This document shows positions 43,413 to 51,952 of a DNA stretch of 64,000 nucleotides, one piece after another. The first letter of the stretch is position 1; each line of letters begins with the position of its first letter. The stretch spans positions 124,001 to 188,000 of the forward strand of contig NZ_BLIV01000004.1 in the NCBI RefSeq assembly GCF_009811755.1. The letters run 5' to 3'. The notes under the pieces are model-generated. The model saw only the letters and a program-made list of their open reading frames with translations. It was not told the DNA's origin and made no database searches. This DNA is from Roseobacter cerasinus. GTDB taxonomy: Bacteria > Pseudomonadota > Alphaproteobacteria > Rhodobacterales > Rhodobacteraceae. The position numbers and the translations under genes were made by a program.

Positions 43413-44513
43413 TCAAAGCTCTTCTGCAAAACGGTCGATCTCACCTTTCAGGAAGGCGTCGAACCGGGAGTTGGGCTGGCGCACCTGCAAGGCCTCGGCC
43501 AGCGGGTCGGGCGCGGTGATGTTGCTGCCCGACAAAGCTTCGAGCGTGGCATGGCCACAAAACGGCACATAGGCCTCGGAATAACCGCCCTCGTGCACCA
43601 GCACGAGACGTCCTTCGCAGAGGCGTGCGGCGGTATCCTTCACGCGCTGGGTCATCTCGCGGAAGGTCTGTGCTGTGGCGAGCATGCGGGCCATCGGGTC
43701 GATGGCACTTGCGTCAAAACCACAGGCAACAATAATCAGATCGGGCTGGAACGCTTCGATCTGCGGCAGCACGATACTGTCCATCGCATGCAGATAGGCG
43801 CTGTGCCCGGTGCCTGCGGGCAGCGGCAGGTTGAGGTTGAAGCCAAGACCCGCCCCCTCGCCACGATCCTCAAACCCGCCAGTGTCGAGCGGGTAGTTGC
43901 CCTCCTGATGCAGAGAGATCGTCAGCACATCGTCGCGGTTGTAATAGATCGCCTCGGTCCCATTGCCGTGATGCACATCCCAGTCGAGCACGACCACGCG
44001 GTTTGCGCGGCCCTGCGCCTTAGCCTCTTCGATGGCGATGGCGATATTGGCCAGCAGGCAGAAGCCGTTGGGGAAATCCGGCAGGCAGTGATGGCCGGGC
44101 GGACGCGACAGCGCATAGGCGTTCTCCAGCTCTCCGGTCGTGACGGCCTGCACCGCAGCGACGGCGAGGCCAGCGGATTGTGCGGCAATCTCATATCCCC
44201 CGGTAGAGAACGGCGTGCGGCGGCCCAGCTCTCCGCCGCCTGCATCCGACAGCGCCTTGAACTCGTTCAGATAGCTTTCAGGATGCACCCTCAGCAGCAT
44301 CTCGCGCGTGGCCTCGGGCGCGCTGCGCATATCGAGATCTTTGGCCAGACCACTTACGTCGATGAGGTTCTTCAGACGGCGCTTGGTCTCGGGGTTTTCG
44401 GGTAAGCCACCGGCGGCGAGCGGCTGGACATGCCCGCCTATGGGCATGGTGTAGGCGTATTGCCCGCCTGCATGCCAAAAGCATCTCTCATCCCAGAAAA
44501 ACCCCGTGGCCAT
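43413..44513 (-). CDS. class II histone-deacetylase-like amidohydrolase
   Basis: Zinc-dependent deacetylase of the HDAC/acetylpolyamine amidohydrolase superfamily, 366 aa from ATG 44513 (GGAGGCGGCC upstream). Catalytic pieces are visible: His141-His142 (RPPGHHCLP), zinc ligands Asp179 and His181 (DWDVHHGNGT), Asp267 (GFDAS) and the transition-state Tyr311 (HEGGYSE). An open frame extends 20 codons upstream with a weaker start. In bacteria such enzymes may act on acetylpolyamines or acetylated proteins; the substrate is unknown. Four same-strand genes (VOC, HDAC, nitroreductase, EI24) lie close together. Confidence 0.9.
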   Translation of the reverse strand: MATGFFWDERCFWHAGGQYAYTMPIGGHVQPLAAGGLPENPETKRRLKNLIDVSGLAKDLDMRSAPEATREMLLRVHPESYLNEFKALSDAGGGELGRRTPFSTGGYEIAAQSAGLAVAAVQAVTTGELENAYALSRPPGHHCLPDFPNGFCLLANIAIAIEEAKAQGRANRVVVLDWDVHHGNGTEAIYYNRDDVLTISLHQEGNYPLDTGGFEDRGEGAGLGFNLNLPLPAGTGHSAYLHAMDSIVLPQIEAFQPDLIIVACGFDASAIDPMARMLATAQTFREMTQRVKDTAARLCEGRLVLVHEGGYSEAYVPFCGHATLEALSGSNITAPDPLAEALQVRQPNSRFDAFLKGEIDRFAEEL

Positions 44514-44579
44514 GGCCGCCTCCATCCTGCGTTCTTGCCGCGCAAACTGGCCGAGCCGCGCGGGATTGTCCATGCGGCC

Positions 44580-45056
44580 CTAGCCCGCTTCGGCCAGAAG
44601 TTTGTCCAGATCCAGCGGGGCATTGACCATCGCCAGATTGCCCTCCGCATCGCGCGGCCAATCTTCACGTGCGCGGTCACGGTAGATCTCGACACCGTTG
44701 CCATCCGGGTCACGCAGATAGACGGCCTCGCTCACGCCGTGATCTGCCGCGCCGTTGATGGGAATCCCTGCCTCAATAACCCGCGCCAGTACGGTGCCAA
44801 GGCTTTTGCGGTCGGGGTAGAGAAAAGCCGAATGATAAAGCCCGGTATGACCCGGCGGGGGCGGGCTGGCTCCTTTGCTCTGCCAGGTGTTCAGGCCGAT
44901 GTGATGGTGATAGCCGTCTGCCCCTAGAAATGCAGCCTCCGCACCGCGTTGCATGACCGAGAAGCCGAGGATGTCGCGGTAAAAGACAATGGCGGGGTCA
45001 AGATCTGCAACCCGCAGATGCACATGCCCAACTGATGCCGCCTCTTGTTTTGCCAT
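44580..45056 (-). CDS. VOC family (catechol-2,3-dioxygenase-like) protein
   Basis: 158-aa vicinal-oxygen-chelate protein. It has VGHVHLRVADLDPAIVFYRDILGF at 9-32, GYHHHIGLNTWQSKG near 48-62 and VYLRDPDGNGVEIYRDR near 112-128, giving the usual His and Glu metal ligands. It resembles the N-terminal half of YfiE/CatE-type dioxygenases; single-half proteins of this type may also be thiol transferases or have no known reaction. A perfect inverted repeat sits 12 bp upstream. Confidence 0.87.
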   Translation of the reverse strand: MAKQEAASVGHVHLRVADLDPAIVFYRDILGFSVMQRGAEAAFLGADGYHHHIGLNTWQSKGASPPPPGHTGLYHSAFLYPDRKSLGTVLARVIEAGIPINGAADHGVSEAVYLRDPDGNGVEIYRDRAREDWPRDAEGNLAMVNAPLDLDKLLAEAG

Positions 45057-45067
45057 GCTTTTGCTCC

Positions 45068-45083
45068 ATCTATTTAGATAGAT
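45068..45083. promoter_or_regulatory. inverted repeat operator candidate for the VOC gene
   Basis: ATCTAT (45068-45073) and ATAGAT (45078-45083) flank TTAG, just before the VOC start on the minus strand. Such palindromes are typical of small dimeric repressors such as the MarR or HxlR types. Confidence 0.45.
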
Positions 45084-45127
45084 ACTGAGGTAGGCGCTGC
45101 AATAGCGGCACGCCAGACCCTAAGAAC

Positions 45128-45181
45128 GCGCACCATTTGTGCGCTGGTGCCGAAGGATCGGCACAAACTCGCCGTTTTTTT
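45128..45181 (+). promoter_or_regulatory. tandem hairpins with a T-run, attenuator-like
   Basis: GCGCAC/GTGCGC (45128-45133, 45139-45144) and GTGCCGA/TCGGCAC (45147-45153, 45158-45164) form two perfect hairpins. CGGC (45159-45162) can alternatively pair with GCCG (45171-45174) directly before seven T residues. The last two structures exclude each other. Confidence 0.4.
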
Positions 45182-45247
45182 GTGGATAGATGAGATTAAT
45201 TCCGCCACCTATGGTAGAAACATGGAGCGTCCGTGGGAGATAAGATC

Positions 45248-45748
45248 ATGTCGCGCCTTGCAAGTTCTTTGATGTCGCTCGACATCTTTCAGAAACGGGC
45301 GATGGCTCTGCGGTTGATTTTTATCGCATTTATCGCAGGGGTCGTGCTGGCTCTGACAGTCCTAGTTACTAAAGAGATGTTCATTCTGCTCTTTGGTCTC
45401 GTAGGGGCTGCAGGTGGATATCTTCTGCACAACTCGCGCGAACACCCTAACCCACTGTTGGCGCAGCGGTCGCTGTTTAACATGCGTCGGCAGAGGGCGC
45501 TGGCTCTTGGCAGCTTGTTGGCCGCAGCGATGGCTGCCGTTCTCTTTTGGGAAGGCGTATTGCTGTCTCAACATTTCCCTGCGGCGGCTTTCATGTTCAC
45601 CTGCGGCGCCTACGCTTTCTTTGCTTTCAGCCTGTCGTCCTATGTGTTCGGGCGTCAGGCGGTTGCACGGGCACGGCGCAAGTTTGCGCGTGCGGGCGTG
45701 CAGCAGGCACATATCTGGGAAATGGAAGCTGCTGCAGCACGTAGATAG
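45248..45748 (+). CDS. small membrane protein of unknown function
   Basis: 166-aa protein that I do not recognise. It has four clear hydrophobic segments in two pairs (about 28-45, 48-64, 88-107 and 112-132), an amphipathic N-terminus (SRLASSLMSLDIFQKRAMALR) and a basic tail (ARARRKFARAG). ATG 45248 follows GGGAGATAAGATC. GTG 45233 is an in-frame alternative. The upstream leader contains possible attenuator hairpins. The neighbour trpS is convergent, so context gives no clue. Confidence 0.7.
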   Translation: MSRLASSLMSLDIFQKRAMALRLIFIAFIAGVVLALTVLVTKEMFILLFGLVGAAGGYLLHNSREHPNPLLAQRSLFNMRRQRALALGSLLAAAMAAVLFWEGVLLSQHFPAAAFMFTCGAYAFFAFSLSSYVFGRQAVARARRKFARAGVQQAHIWEMEAAAARR

Positions 45749-45787
45749 CTCATTTATTAGCTGAAATGCTGTGCTTGCCCAAAACGA

Positions 45788-46804
45788 CTAGCGCACCATG
45801 CCCACAATCTCGTAGGTCTTTTGCAGAATGGGCGCCGCAATCTCGCGCGCCTGGTCCGCGCCTCGGGCGAGGATGCGGTCAATCTCTGCCGTGTCCGCCA
45901 TAAGCCGTGCCATTTCTTCCGATATGGGGGAGAGTTTCGCCACCGCAAGCTCCGCCAGCAGCGGCTTGAAGGTGCCGAACTGCTGCCCGCCAACCTCGGC
46001 CAACACCTGATCGACGGTTTGGTCGTTCAGGGCCGCATAGATGTTCACGAGGTTGCGCGCCTCGGGCCGCTCCGCCAGCCCTGCGGCCTCGGAGGGCAGC
46101 GCATCCGGGTCGGTCTTGGCCTTGCGGATCTTCTTGGCGATGGCGTCAGCGTCATCGGTCATGTTGATGCGGGAGGCGTCCGACGGGTCCGATTTCGACA
46201 TTTTCTTGGACCCATCCCGCAGCGACATCACCCGCGTCGCAGCCCCCTCGATCACCGGCTCGGTCAGCGGGAAGAAATCGACACCATAGTCGTGGTTGAA
46301 CTTGGTCGCGATATCGCGCGTCAGCTCAAGGTGCTGTTTCTGATCCTCGCCCACGGGCACATGGGTGGCGTGGTAGATCAGAATGTCCGCAGCCATCAGC
46401 GCCGGGTAACCAAACAGGCCCAGCGAGGCGGCTTCGGCGTTTTTGCCCGCCTTGTCCTTGAACTGGGTCATCCGCTTCATCCAGCCCATGCGCGCAACGC
46501 AATTGAAGATCCAGCCCAGCTGCGCGTGCTCGGGCACCTGGGACTGATTGATCAGGATGGATTTCTCGGGGCTTATCCCGCTCGCGATGAAGCCTGCGGC
46601 CAGCTCACGCGTGTTGCGAGCGAGGTCCGCAGGGTCCTGCCAGACCGTGATCGCGTGCAGATCGACCATGCAGTAGATCGTCTCATAGGCCTCGTCCTGC
46701 ATGCTGACAAAACGCTTGATCGCACCCAGATAGTTGCCCAGCGTCAGCCCGCCCGAGGGCTGTATGCCGGAGAAGACACGCGGCGTAAAAGCAGGGGTGG
46801 TCAT
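45788..46804 (-). CDS. trpS: tryptophanyl-tRNA synthetase
   Basis: Class I synthetase charging tRNA-Trp, 338 aa from ATG 46804. It starts [26 protein letters not shown], in which GNYLG replaces HIGH as usual in this family, and has the KMSKS loop [11 protein letters not shown] near residues 197-202. An open frame goes a further 22 codons upstream, but the family start is at 46804. It is divergent from the rhomboid-like gene. Confidence 0.96.
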   Translation of the reverse strand: MTTPAFTPRVFSGIQPSGGLTLGNYLGAIKRFVSMQDEAYETIYCMVDLHAITVWQDPADLARNTRELAAGFIASGISPEKSILINQSQVPEHAQLGWIFNCVARMGWMKRMTQFKDKAGKNAEAASLGLFGYPALMAADILIYHATHVPVGEDQKQHLELTRDIATKFNHDYGVDFFPLTEPVIEGAATRVMSLRDGSKKMSKSDPSDASRINMTDDADAIAKKIRKAKTDPDALPSEAAGLAERPEARNLVNIYAALNDQTVDQVLAEVGGQQFGTFKPLLAELAVAKLSPISEEMARLMADTAEIDRILARGADQAREIAAPILQKTYEIVGMVR

Positions 46805-46881
46805 GGCGGGCTCCGATCTTGCTGGAAAAGCGGTTTGCGCTGGCTTACCCATGGGGCAGAGCATCGTCAAGGAAGGGCCCT

Positions 46882-47568
46882 ATGAACGACCATCACGACC
46901 CCTCACCGGTGAACCCGCTGCCGCCCGTGGTGGTGATCCTGTTCCTTGCGATTGCGATCCCCGAGGCGGCGTTCAGCCTGGGTGAGCGGGGTTTGATCGG
47001 CGGCAGTGAGGCGGTTGGCTGGCGGCTGGCGTCGATGAACACATATGCGTTTTCGGGGAACATCTTTGATTGGATGGTCAGTAACGGGCGCTGGCTGCCC
47101 GAGCATCTTTTGCGGTTCGTGTCCTATTCCTTTGTGCATATGGGCTTTACCTCGGCGCTGTTTGCGGCGGTCCTGCTTTTGGCACTGGGTAAACTGGTGG
47201 GCGAGACCATGGGGCAGGTCGCGGTTCTGGTGCTGTTCTTCGGCGGTGCCGCCTTTGGCGCGCTGGTCTATGCCGCGCTGTTGAATGATCCGACATGGCT
47301 GATCGGCGGGTTTCCGGCAGTTTACGGGCTGATCGGGGGCTATTCCTTCGTGATGTGGCAGAGCCTTGCGGCGCGCGGAGAGGAGCAGCTGCGCGCCTTC
47401 AGCCTGATTGCGATCCTGATGGGGTTGCAGCTGGTCTGGGGCATCTTCTTTGACGTGGGCAACGGCTGGGTGGCGGATCTTGCGGCTTTTGTTTTTGGGT
47501 TTGTGGCTTCTGCCATTCTGGTGCCTGGTGGGGTCGCGCGCGTTATCGCGGCGCTGCGGCGGGACTAG
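46882..47568 (+). CDS. rhomboid-fold membrane protein lacking the catalytic dyad
   Basis: 228-aa protein with six or seven hydrophobic segments and rhomboid layout: FVSYSFVHMGFTSALFAAVLLLALGKLVGE (79-108), the loop-helix GGFPAVYGLIGGYSFVMW (142-159) and a last helix ADLAAFVFGFVAS (198-210). In active rhomboids the serine is in GxSG and the histidine in AHxxG. Here the serine position is Phe144, the following glycine Pro145 and the histidine Asp199, so proteolysis is not expected. It is likely a pseudo-rhomboid that binds or retains membrane clients. ATG 46882 follows AAGGAAGGGCCCT. Confidence 0.85.
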   Translation: MNDHHDPSPVNPLPPVVVILFLAIAIPEAAFSLGERGLIGGSEAVGWRLASMNTYAFSGNIFDWMVSNGRWLPEHLLRFVSYSFVHMGFTSALFAAVLLLALGKLVGETMGQVAVLVLFFGGAAFGALVYAALLNDPTWLIGGFPAVYGLIGGYSFVMWQSLAARGEEQLRAFSLIAILMGLQLVWGIFFDVGNGWVADLAAFVFGFVASAILVPGGVARVIAALRRD

Positions 47569-47625
47569 ATGCCGGGTCAGTCACCGGGGTGCTACGTATC
47601 TAGATGAACTGATGACCGAAAAATT

Positions 47626-49170
47626 CTAACGTGACCGCCCAAGCGCCTGTTTGAGCTCCCCCAACCGGATCGCTCCCGTTACATGTGCGACACCAAAATA
47701 GGTCACTGCGCCAATCGCAATCAGAACTGCCAGTGCGAAGGCCCGGATCCAGGGCATGCCGAGGAAGTTGCTCAGCGACACATGGGCCAGCCACAGCGCG
47801 CCGCCCATCACCGCCGAGGCCAGCACCATGCGCCAGATGCGACTTTGAAACCGGCTGTCGAAGCGTGCGACATCGCCGTAGCTACGCGCACCCACCCTCA
47901 AAAGCGCGACCATGAGCCAAGCGGCTACGGTCGTCGCGATGGCAGGCGCGATCCAGCCAATCACCGGTGCCAGCCCAATCGCCAAAACGGCATTGGCCAC
48001 CATCGAGACCACCGCATAATGAAACGGCCGTCGCGTGTCTTCGCGGGCAAAGAAGATCGGCTGCAGGATCTTCTGCATCACAAACGCAGGCAGGCCCAGC
48101 CCATAGATCGCCACGGCGACGGCAATCGCTGCGGTGTCGTCCACCGTGGCGGCACCCCGTTCAAACAGCACCGAGACAAGCGGGAAGGGGATGATCACCA
48201 ACGCCACAGCCGAAGGGATGGTCAGCGCCAGCGACACCTCTGCCGCACGGCTCAGCGCGTCCTTGGCACCTGCATCATCCCGCGCCTGCAAGCGACGTGA
48301 CAGGTCGGGCAGTAACACGACCCCCACGGCGATGCCGACGACGCCCAAAGGCAGTTGATAGAGCCGGTCTGCTGCAAAAAGCCAGCCGACCGCCTTGTCG
48401 AAATAGCTGGCGACCTGTTGCCCGACCAGCAGGTTGACCTGTACGACGCCGCCCGCAAGGGCGGCCGGGATTGCGACTTTCACAAGCCGTCGCATCTCGG
48501 ATGTCAGCCGGGGGCGTTTGAGCTTGAGGGTGAAGCCCGCGCGCTTGACCGCGACCCACAACAGCGCGAATTGCACCACGCCCGCAACGGGGATCGCCCA
48601 AATCAGTGCCCGCGCGATATCGCCGCCGAGCCAAGCGGCCACAGCCATGGCCCCGATCAGCAGCACATTCAGCAGCACAGGCGCGGCGGCTGCGGCGGCA
48701 AAGCGCCCGGCCGCGTTCAACATGCCCGAGAGCAGAGCCGCGAGAGAAATGAACAAAACGTAAGGAAAGGCGATGCGCCCAAACTCGACCGACAGATCGA
48801 ATTGCTCCTGCCCGGCAAAGCCCGAGGCCAGCCCATAGATCAGCCAGGGCATCGCCGCCATGGCGATCAGCGTCAGCCCAATCAGGATTGTGGTCAGCCC
48901 CGCAAAGGCCTGCGAGGCAAACCCGTCCGGGTCCTGCTTCCCCTCCAGCCGTTTCGAGAACATCGGCACAAAGGCCATGTTGAACGCGCCTTCGGCAAAG
49001 AAGCGGCGGAACATGTTGGGCAGGCGGAAGGCCACCACATAGGCCTGGTAGAGCGGCCCAGTGCCCAGATAGGCCAGGATCATCGCGTCGCGGATGAAGC
49101 CGAGCACCCGGCTTATCAGCGTCCAGCCGCCCACGGTCAAGAAGCCTGACATCAGGCGGATGGGGGTCAC
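47626..49170 (-). CDS. murJ: lipid II flippase MurJ
   Basis: Essential inner-membrane flippase that moves the peptidoglycan precursor lipid II to the outer face. The 514-aa protein has about 14 hydrophobic helices and the family start GWTLISRVLGFIRDAMILAYLGTG, followed by FFAEGAFNMAFVPMF near residues 57-71. The conserved central arginines and the FFAREDTRRPFHYAVVSM segment near 370-388 are present. Its GTG start overlaps the glnD TGA as GTGA, the usual glnD-murJ pairing. Confidence 0.95.
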   Translation of the reverse strand: MTPIRLMSGFLTVGGWTLISRVLGFIRDAMILAYLGTGPLYQAYVVAFRLPNMFRRFFAEGAFNMAFVPMFSKRLEGKQDPDGFASQAFAGLTTILIGLTLIAMAAMPWLIYGLASGFAGQEQFDLSVEFGRIAFPYVLFISLAALLSGMLNAAGRFAAAAAAPVLLNVLLIGAMAVAAWLGGDIARALIWAIPVAGVVQFALLWVAVKRAGFTLKLKRPRLTSEMRRLVKVAIPAALAGGVVQVNLLVGQQVASYFDKAVGWLFAADRLYQLPLGVVGIAVGVVLLPDLSRRLQARDDAGAKDALSRAAEVSLALTIPSAVALVIIPFPLVSVLFERGAATVDDTAAIAVAVAIYGLGLPAFVMQKILQPIFFAREDTRRPFHYAVVSMVANAVLAIGLAPVIGWIAPAIATTVAAWLMVALLRVGARSYGDVARFDSRFQSRIWRMVLASAVMGGALWLAHVSLSNFLGMPWIRAFALAVLIAIGAVTYFGVAHVTGAIRLGELKQALGRSR

Positions 49171-51944
49171 GCTTTGGCCCTCTCCGTACCCTCATCGATG
49201 GCTTGCCGCAGTTTCTTCTCCATCGACCGTTGCTTGCTCTCTGAGTGGTACTTCAGACCGAACATGTCCTTGACATAGAAGGTGTCCACGACCTGCTCGC
49301 CGTAGGTGGCGATCACCGCATTGGCGATATAGACGTTCGATGAGGCCAGCGTGCGCGCCAGATCGTAAAGCAGCCCGGGCCGGTCGCGGGTGTCGACCTC
49401 GATGATCGTGTAGATCTCTGACCCCTCGTTGTCGAAGGTGATGTGGGTGGGCACCTTGAAGGCGCGTTCGCGTTTCTTGACCTTGTCGCGGGACTTCAAC
49501 GCATCGCGCGCCACCACTTCGCCGCGCAGAGTCTTTTCGATCATCTGCCGCAACCGAGGCAGGCGGGAGGCGTCATAGGGGTTCCCCTCCGCGTCCTGGA
49601 TCCAATAGGCGTCGGTGACCATGCCGTCCTTGGTGGTGTAGCTGCGTGCGTCGACCACATTGGCGCCGACCAGTGCCAGCGCCCCGGCGAGGCGGGCAAA
49701 GATGCCGGGATGGTCCGCCATGACAAAACAGGCCCGCGTCGCGTCGCGATCCTCATCCGGGTGCAGGTCGATCAGGATTTCGTTGTCCTTCACGTCGCGC
49801 AGCATCTTGGCAAAGGTCACATGCGCGGTGACATGCAGCGCCTGCCAATAGGGTCCGTAGTGGCGCGAGGTCTCTGCCTGCAACTCCTTACGCGGCCAGT
49901 CACTGAGCGCCGCGCGCAGGGCGCGTTTGGCCTCGGCCCCGCGGTTCTCGCGGTTGAGATCTTCCAGCCCGGTCTCCAGCGCGCGTTTGGTCTGGCGGTA
50001 GAGCGCGCGGATCAGCACCGCTTTCCAGTTGTTCCAGGTGTCCGGCCCGACCCCGCGAATGTCGCAGACTGTTAGCACACAGAGCAGATCAAGCCGTTTG
50101 ACCGTCTGCACGGCCTTGGCGAAGTCGCGCACGGTGCGCGGGTCGGCAATGTCACGTTTCTGCGCCATATCGGACATCAGCAAATGGTAGCGCACCAGCC
50201 ATTCCACCGTTTCGGTATCCGCCTTGTTAAGGCCGAGACGCGGGCCGATCTTGCGGGCCATCTGCGCGCCGAGGATCGAATGATCCTCGGGCCGGCCCTT
50301 GCCGATGTCGTGGATCAACAGCGCAGTATACAGCACCTTGCGATCCACCCCTTTCTTGAGGATCGACGAGGCGACGGGCAGGTCTTCCTCCAACTCGCCG
50401 CGCTCGATCTGCGCGAGGTTCTTGATGCACTGGATGATATGCTCATCCACTGTGTAGCTGTGATACATGTTGAACTGCATCATCGCCACGATGGGCTCAA
50501 ATTCGGGGATGAAGGCCGAGAGCACGCCAAGCTCGTTCATCCGCCGCAGCGCCCGTTCCGGGTTGCCGTGTTTCAGGAGCAGATCAAAGAAGATGCGCCG
50601 CGCTTCGGGTGCGTTGCGCACCTCGTCGTCGATCAGATGCATGTTGGATTTGATCAGCCGCATGGCATCCGGGTGGATCAGCATGCCCGTGCGCAACGCC
50701 TCTTCAAAGAGCCGCAGCATGTTCAGCTTGTCCGACAGGAAAGCCGTGTCGTCCTCAATAGCGATCCGGTTGTTGACCACCTTGTAGCCTTGCTTCACCC
50801 TTGGCCGCCTGCGAAAGATCCGCTCCAGGATCGGTTCGGCTTTGACATGGTCGGCTTCCAGCTTGGTGAGGAAGATCCGCGTCAGGTCTCCGACTTCGGT
50901 GGCGTGCAGGAAATACTCCTGCATGAAGACCTCGACCGCGCGCCGCCCTCCGGCGTCTTCGTAACCCATGGCCTCCGCCACCTGCACCTGCATGTCGAAG
51001 GTCAGTTGCTCCGACGCGCGCCGGGCCTGCAGATGCAGATGACCGCGCACGGCCCAGAGGAAGTCCTCTGCGGCGGCAAAGCCCTGATACTCGTCTTCGG
51101 CAAAAACGCCTTTGGGCACCAGCTCTGCCGCATCGGCGACGTTGTGAACATATTTCGCGATCCAGTAGAGCGATTGCAGATCGCGTAACCCGCCTTTGCC
51201 TTCCTTGACGTTTGGCTCGACCACATATCTCTGGCCCTGCTTGCGGTGCCGTGTTTCTCGTTCGGCCAGTTTGGCCTCGACAAAGGCGCGTTCCGATCCG
51301 TCAAAAAGATCGCTGCGCAGCTTGGCCGCCAGCGTTGTGGCCAGGTCTGCATCTCCGGCGAGAAACCGTTGTTCCAGCAGCGCCGTGCGGATGGTGAAAT
51401 CCTCGCGCGCAAGGCGCAGGCATTCCTTGATGGTGCGGCTGGCGTGGCCGACCTTGAGCTTGAGATCCCACAGGATGTAGAGCATGGATTCGATCACGCT
51501 CTCCGCCCAGGCGGTGATCTTGTAAGGCGTCAGAAACAGTAGATCCACATCCGAGAACGGCGCCATCTCGCCCCGGCCATAGCCACCCACCGCGATGACC
51601 GACAGATGCTCACCCGATGTGGGGTTTGGCTTGGCGTGCAGGATATCCTGCGCCACCGACAGCGCGGCCATGACCAGCTGATCGGTCAGGTACGTATAAG
51701 CACGCGTCATCGGGCGGGCCGCAAACGGATCGGCGGCAAAGGCTGTCTCTATGGCGGCGCGCCCGGTTGCTTGCCGCTCTTTCAGCAGGCGCACCGCTGC
51801 CGCCCTGATGTCACCGGGTTTGGCAGCCTCGCTCACCGCCTCTTGCAGGTGGTGCTCAAAGCTTGCGCGGTCAAAGATCGAGTCAGGCGCGCAAATCAGC
51901 GCCCCGGTCGGGGCCGGGTCGGCCTGCAGCAAGGAGACAGACAT
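49167..51944 (-). CDS. glnD: bifunctional PII uridylyltransferase / uridylyl-removing enzyme
   Basis: Nitrogen sensor that adds and removes UMP on PII proteins in response to glutamine. The 925-aa protein contains the nucleotidyltransferase motif VGGYGRGEMAPFSDVDLLF (about 119-137), a GlnD linker domain, an HD phosphohydrolase domain with LLIHDIGKGRPEDHS near 540-555, and two C-terminal ACT domains (about 715-795 and 830-910). ATG 51944 is followed closely by the family start. Overlap with murJ suggests one transcript. Confidence 0.96.
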   Translation of the reverse strand: MSVSLLQADPAPTGALICAPDSIFDRASFEHHLQEAVSEAAKPGDIRAAAVRLLKERQATGRAAIETAFAADPFAARPMTRAYTYLTDQLVMAALSVAQDILHAKPNPTSGEHLSVIAVGGYGRGEMAPFSDVDLLFLTPYKITAWAESVIESMLYILWDLKLKVGHASRTIKECLRLAREDFTIRTALLEQRFLAGDADLATTLAAKLRSDLFDGSERAFVEAKLAERETRHRKQGQRYVVEPNVKEGKGGLRDLQSLYWIAKYVHNVADAAELVPKGVFAEDEYQGFAAAEDFLWAVRGHLHLQARRASEQLTFDMQVQVAEAMGYEDAGGRRAVEVFMQEYFLHATEVGDLTRIFLTKLEADHVKAEPILERIFRRRPRVKQGYKVVNNRIAIEDDTAFLSDKLNMLRLFEEALRTGMLIHPDAMRLIKSNMHLIDDEVRNAPEARRIFFDLLLKHGNPERALRRMNELGVLSAFIPEFEPIVAMMQFNMYHSYTVDEHIIQCIKNLAQIERGELEEDLPVASSILKKGVDRKVLYTALLIHDIGKGRPEDHSILGAQMARKIGPRLGLNKADTETVEWLVRYHLLMSDMAQKRDIADPRTVRDFAKAVQTVKRLDLLCVLTVCDIRGVGPDTWNNWKAVLIRALYRQTKRALETGLEDLNRENRGAEAKRALRAALSDWPRKELQAETSRHYGPYWQALHVTAHVTFAKMLRDVKDNEILIDLHPDEDRDATRACFVMADHPGIFARLAGALALVGANVVDARSYTTKDGMVTDAYWIQDAEGNPYDASRLPRLRQMIEKTLRGEVVARDALKSRDKVKKRERAFKVPTHITFDNEGSEIYTIIEVDTRDRPGLLYDLARTLASSNVYIANAVIATYGEQVVDTFYVKDMFGLKYHSESKQRSMEKKLRQAIDEGTERAKA

Positions 51945-51952
51945 GCGCGACC

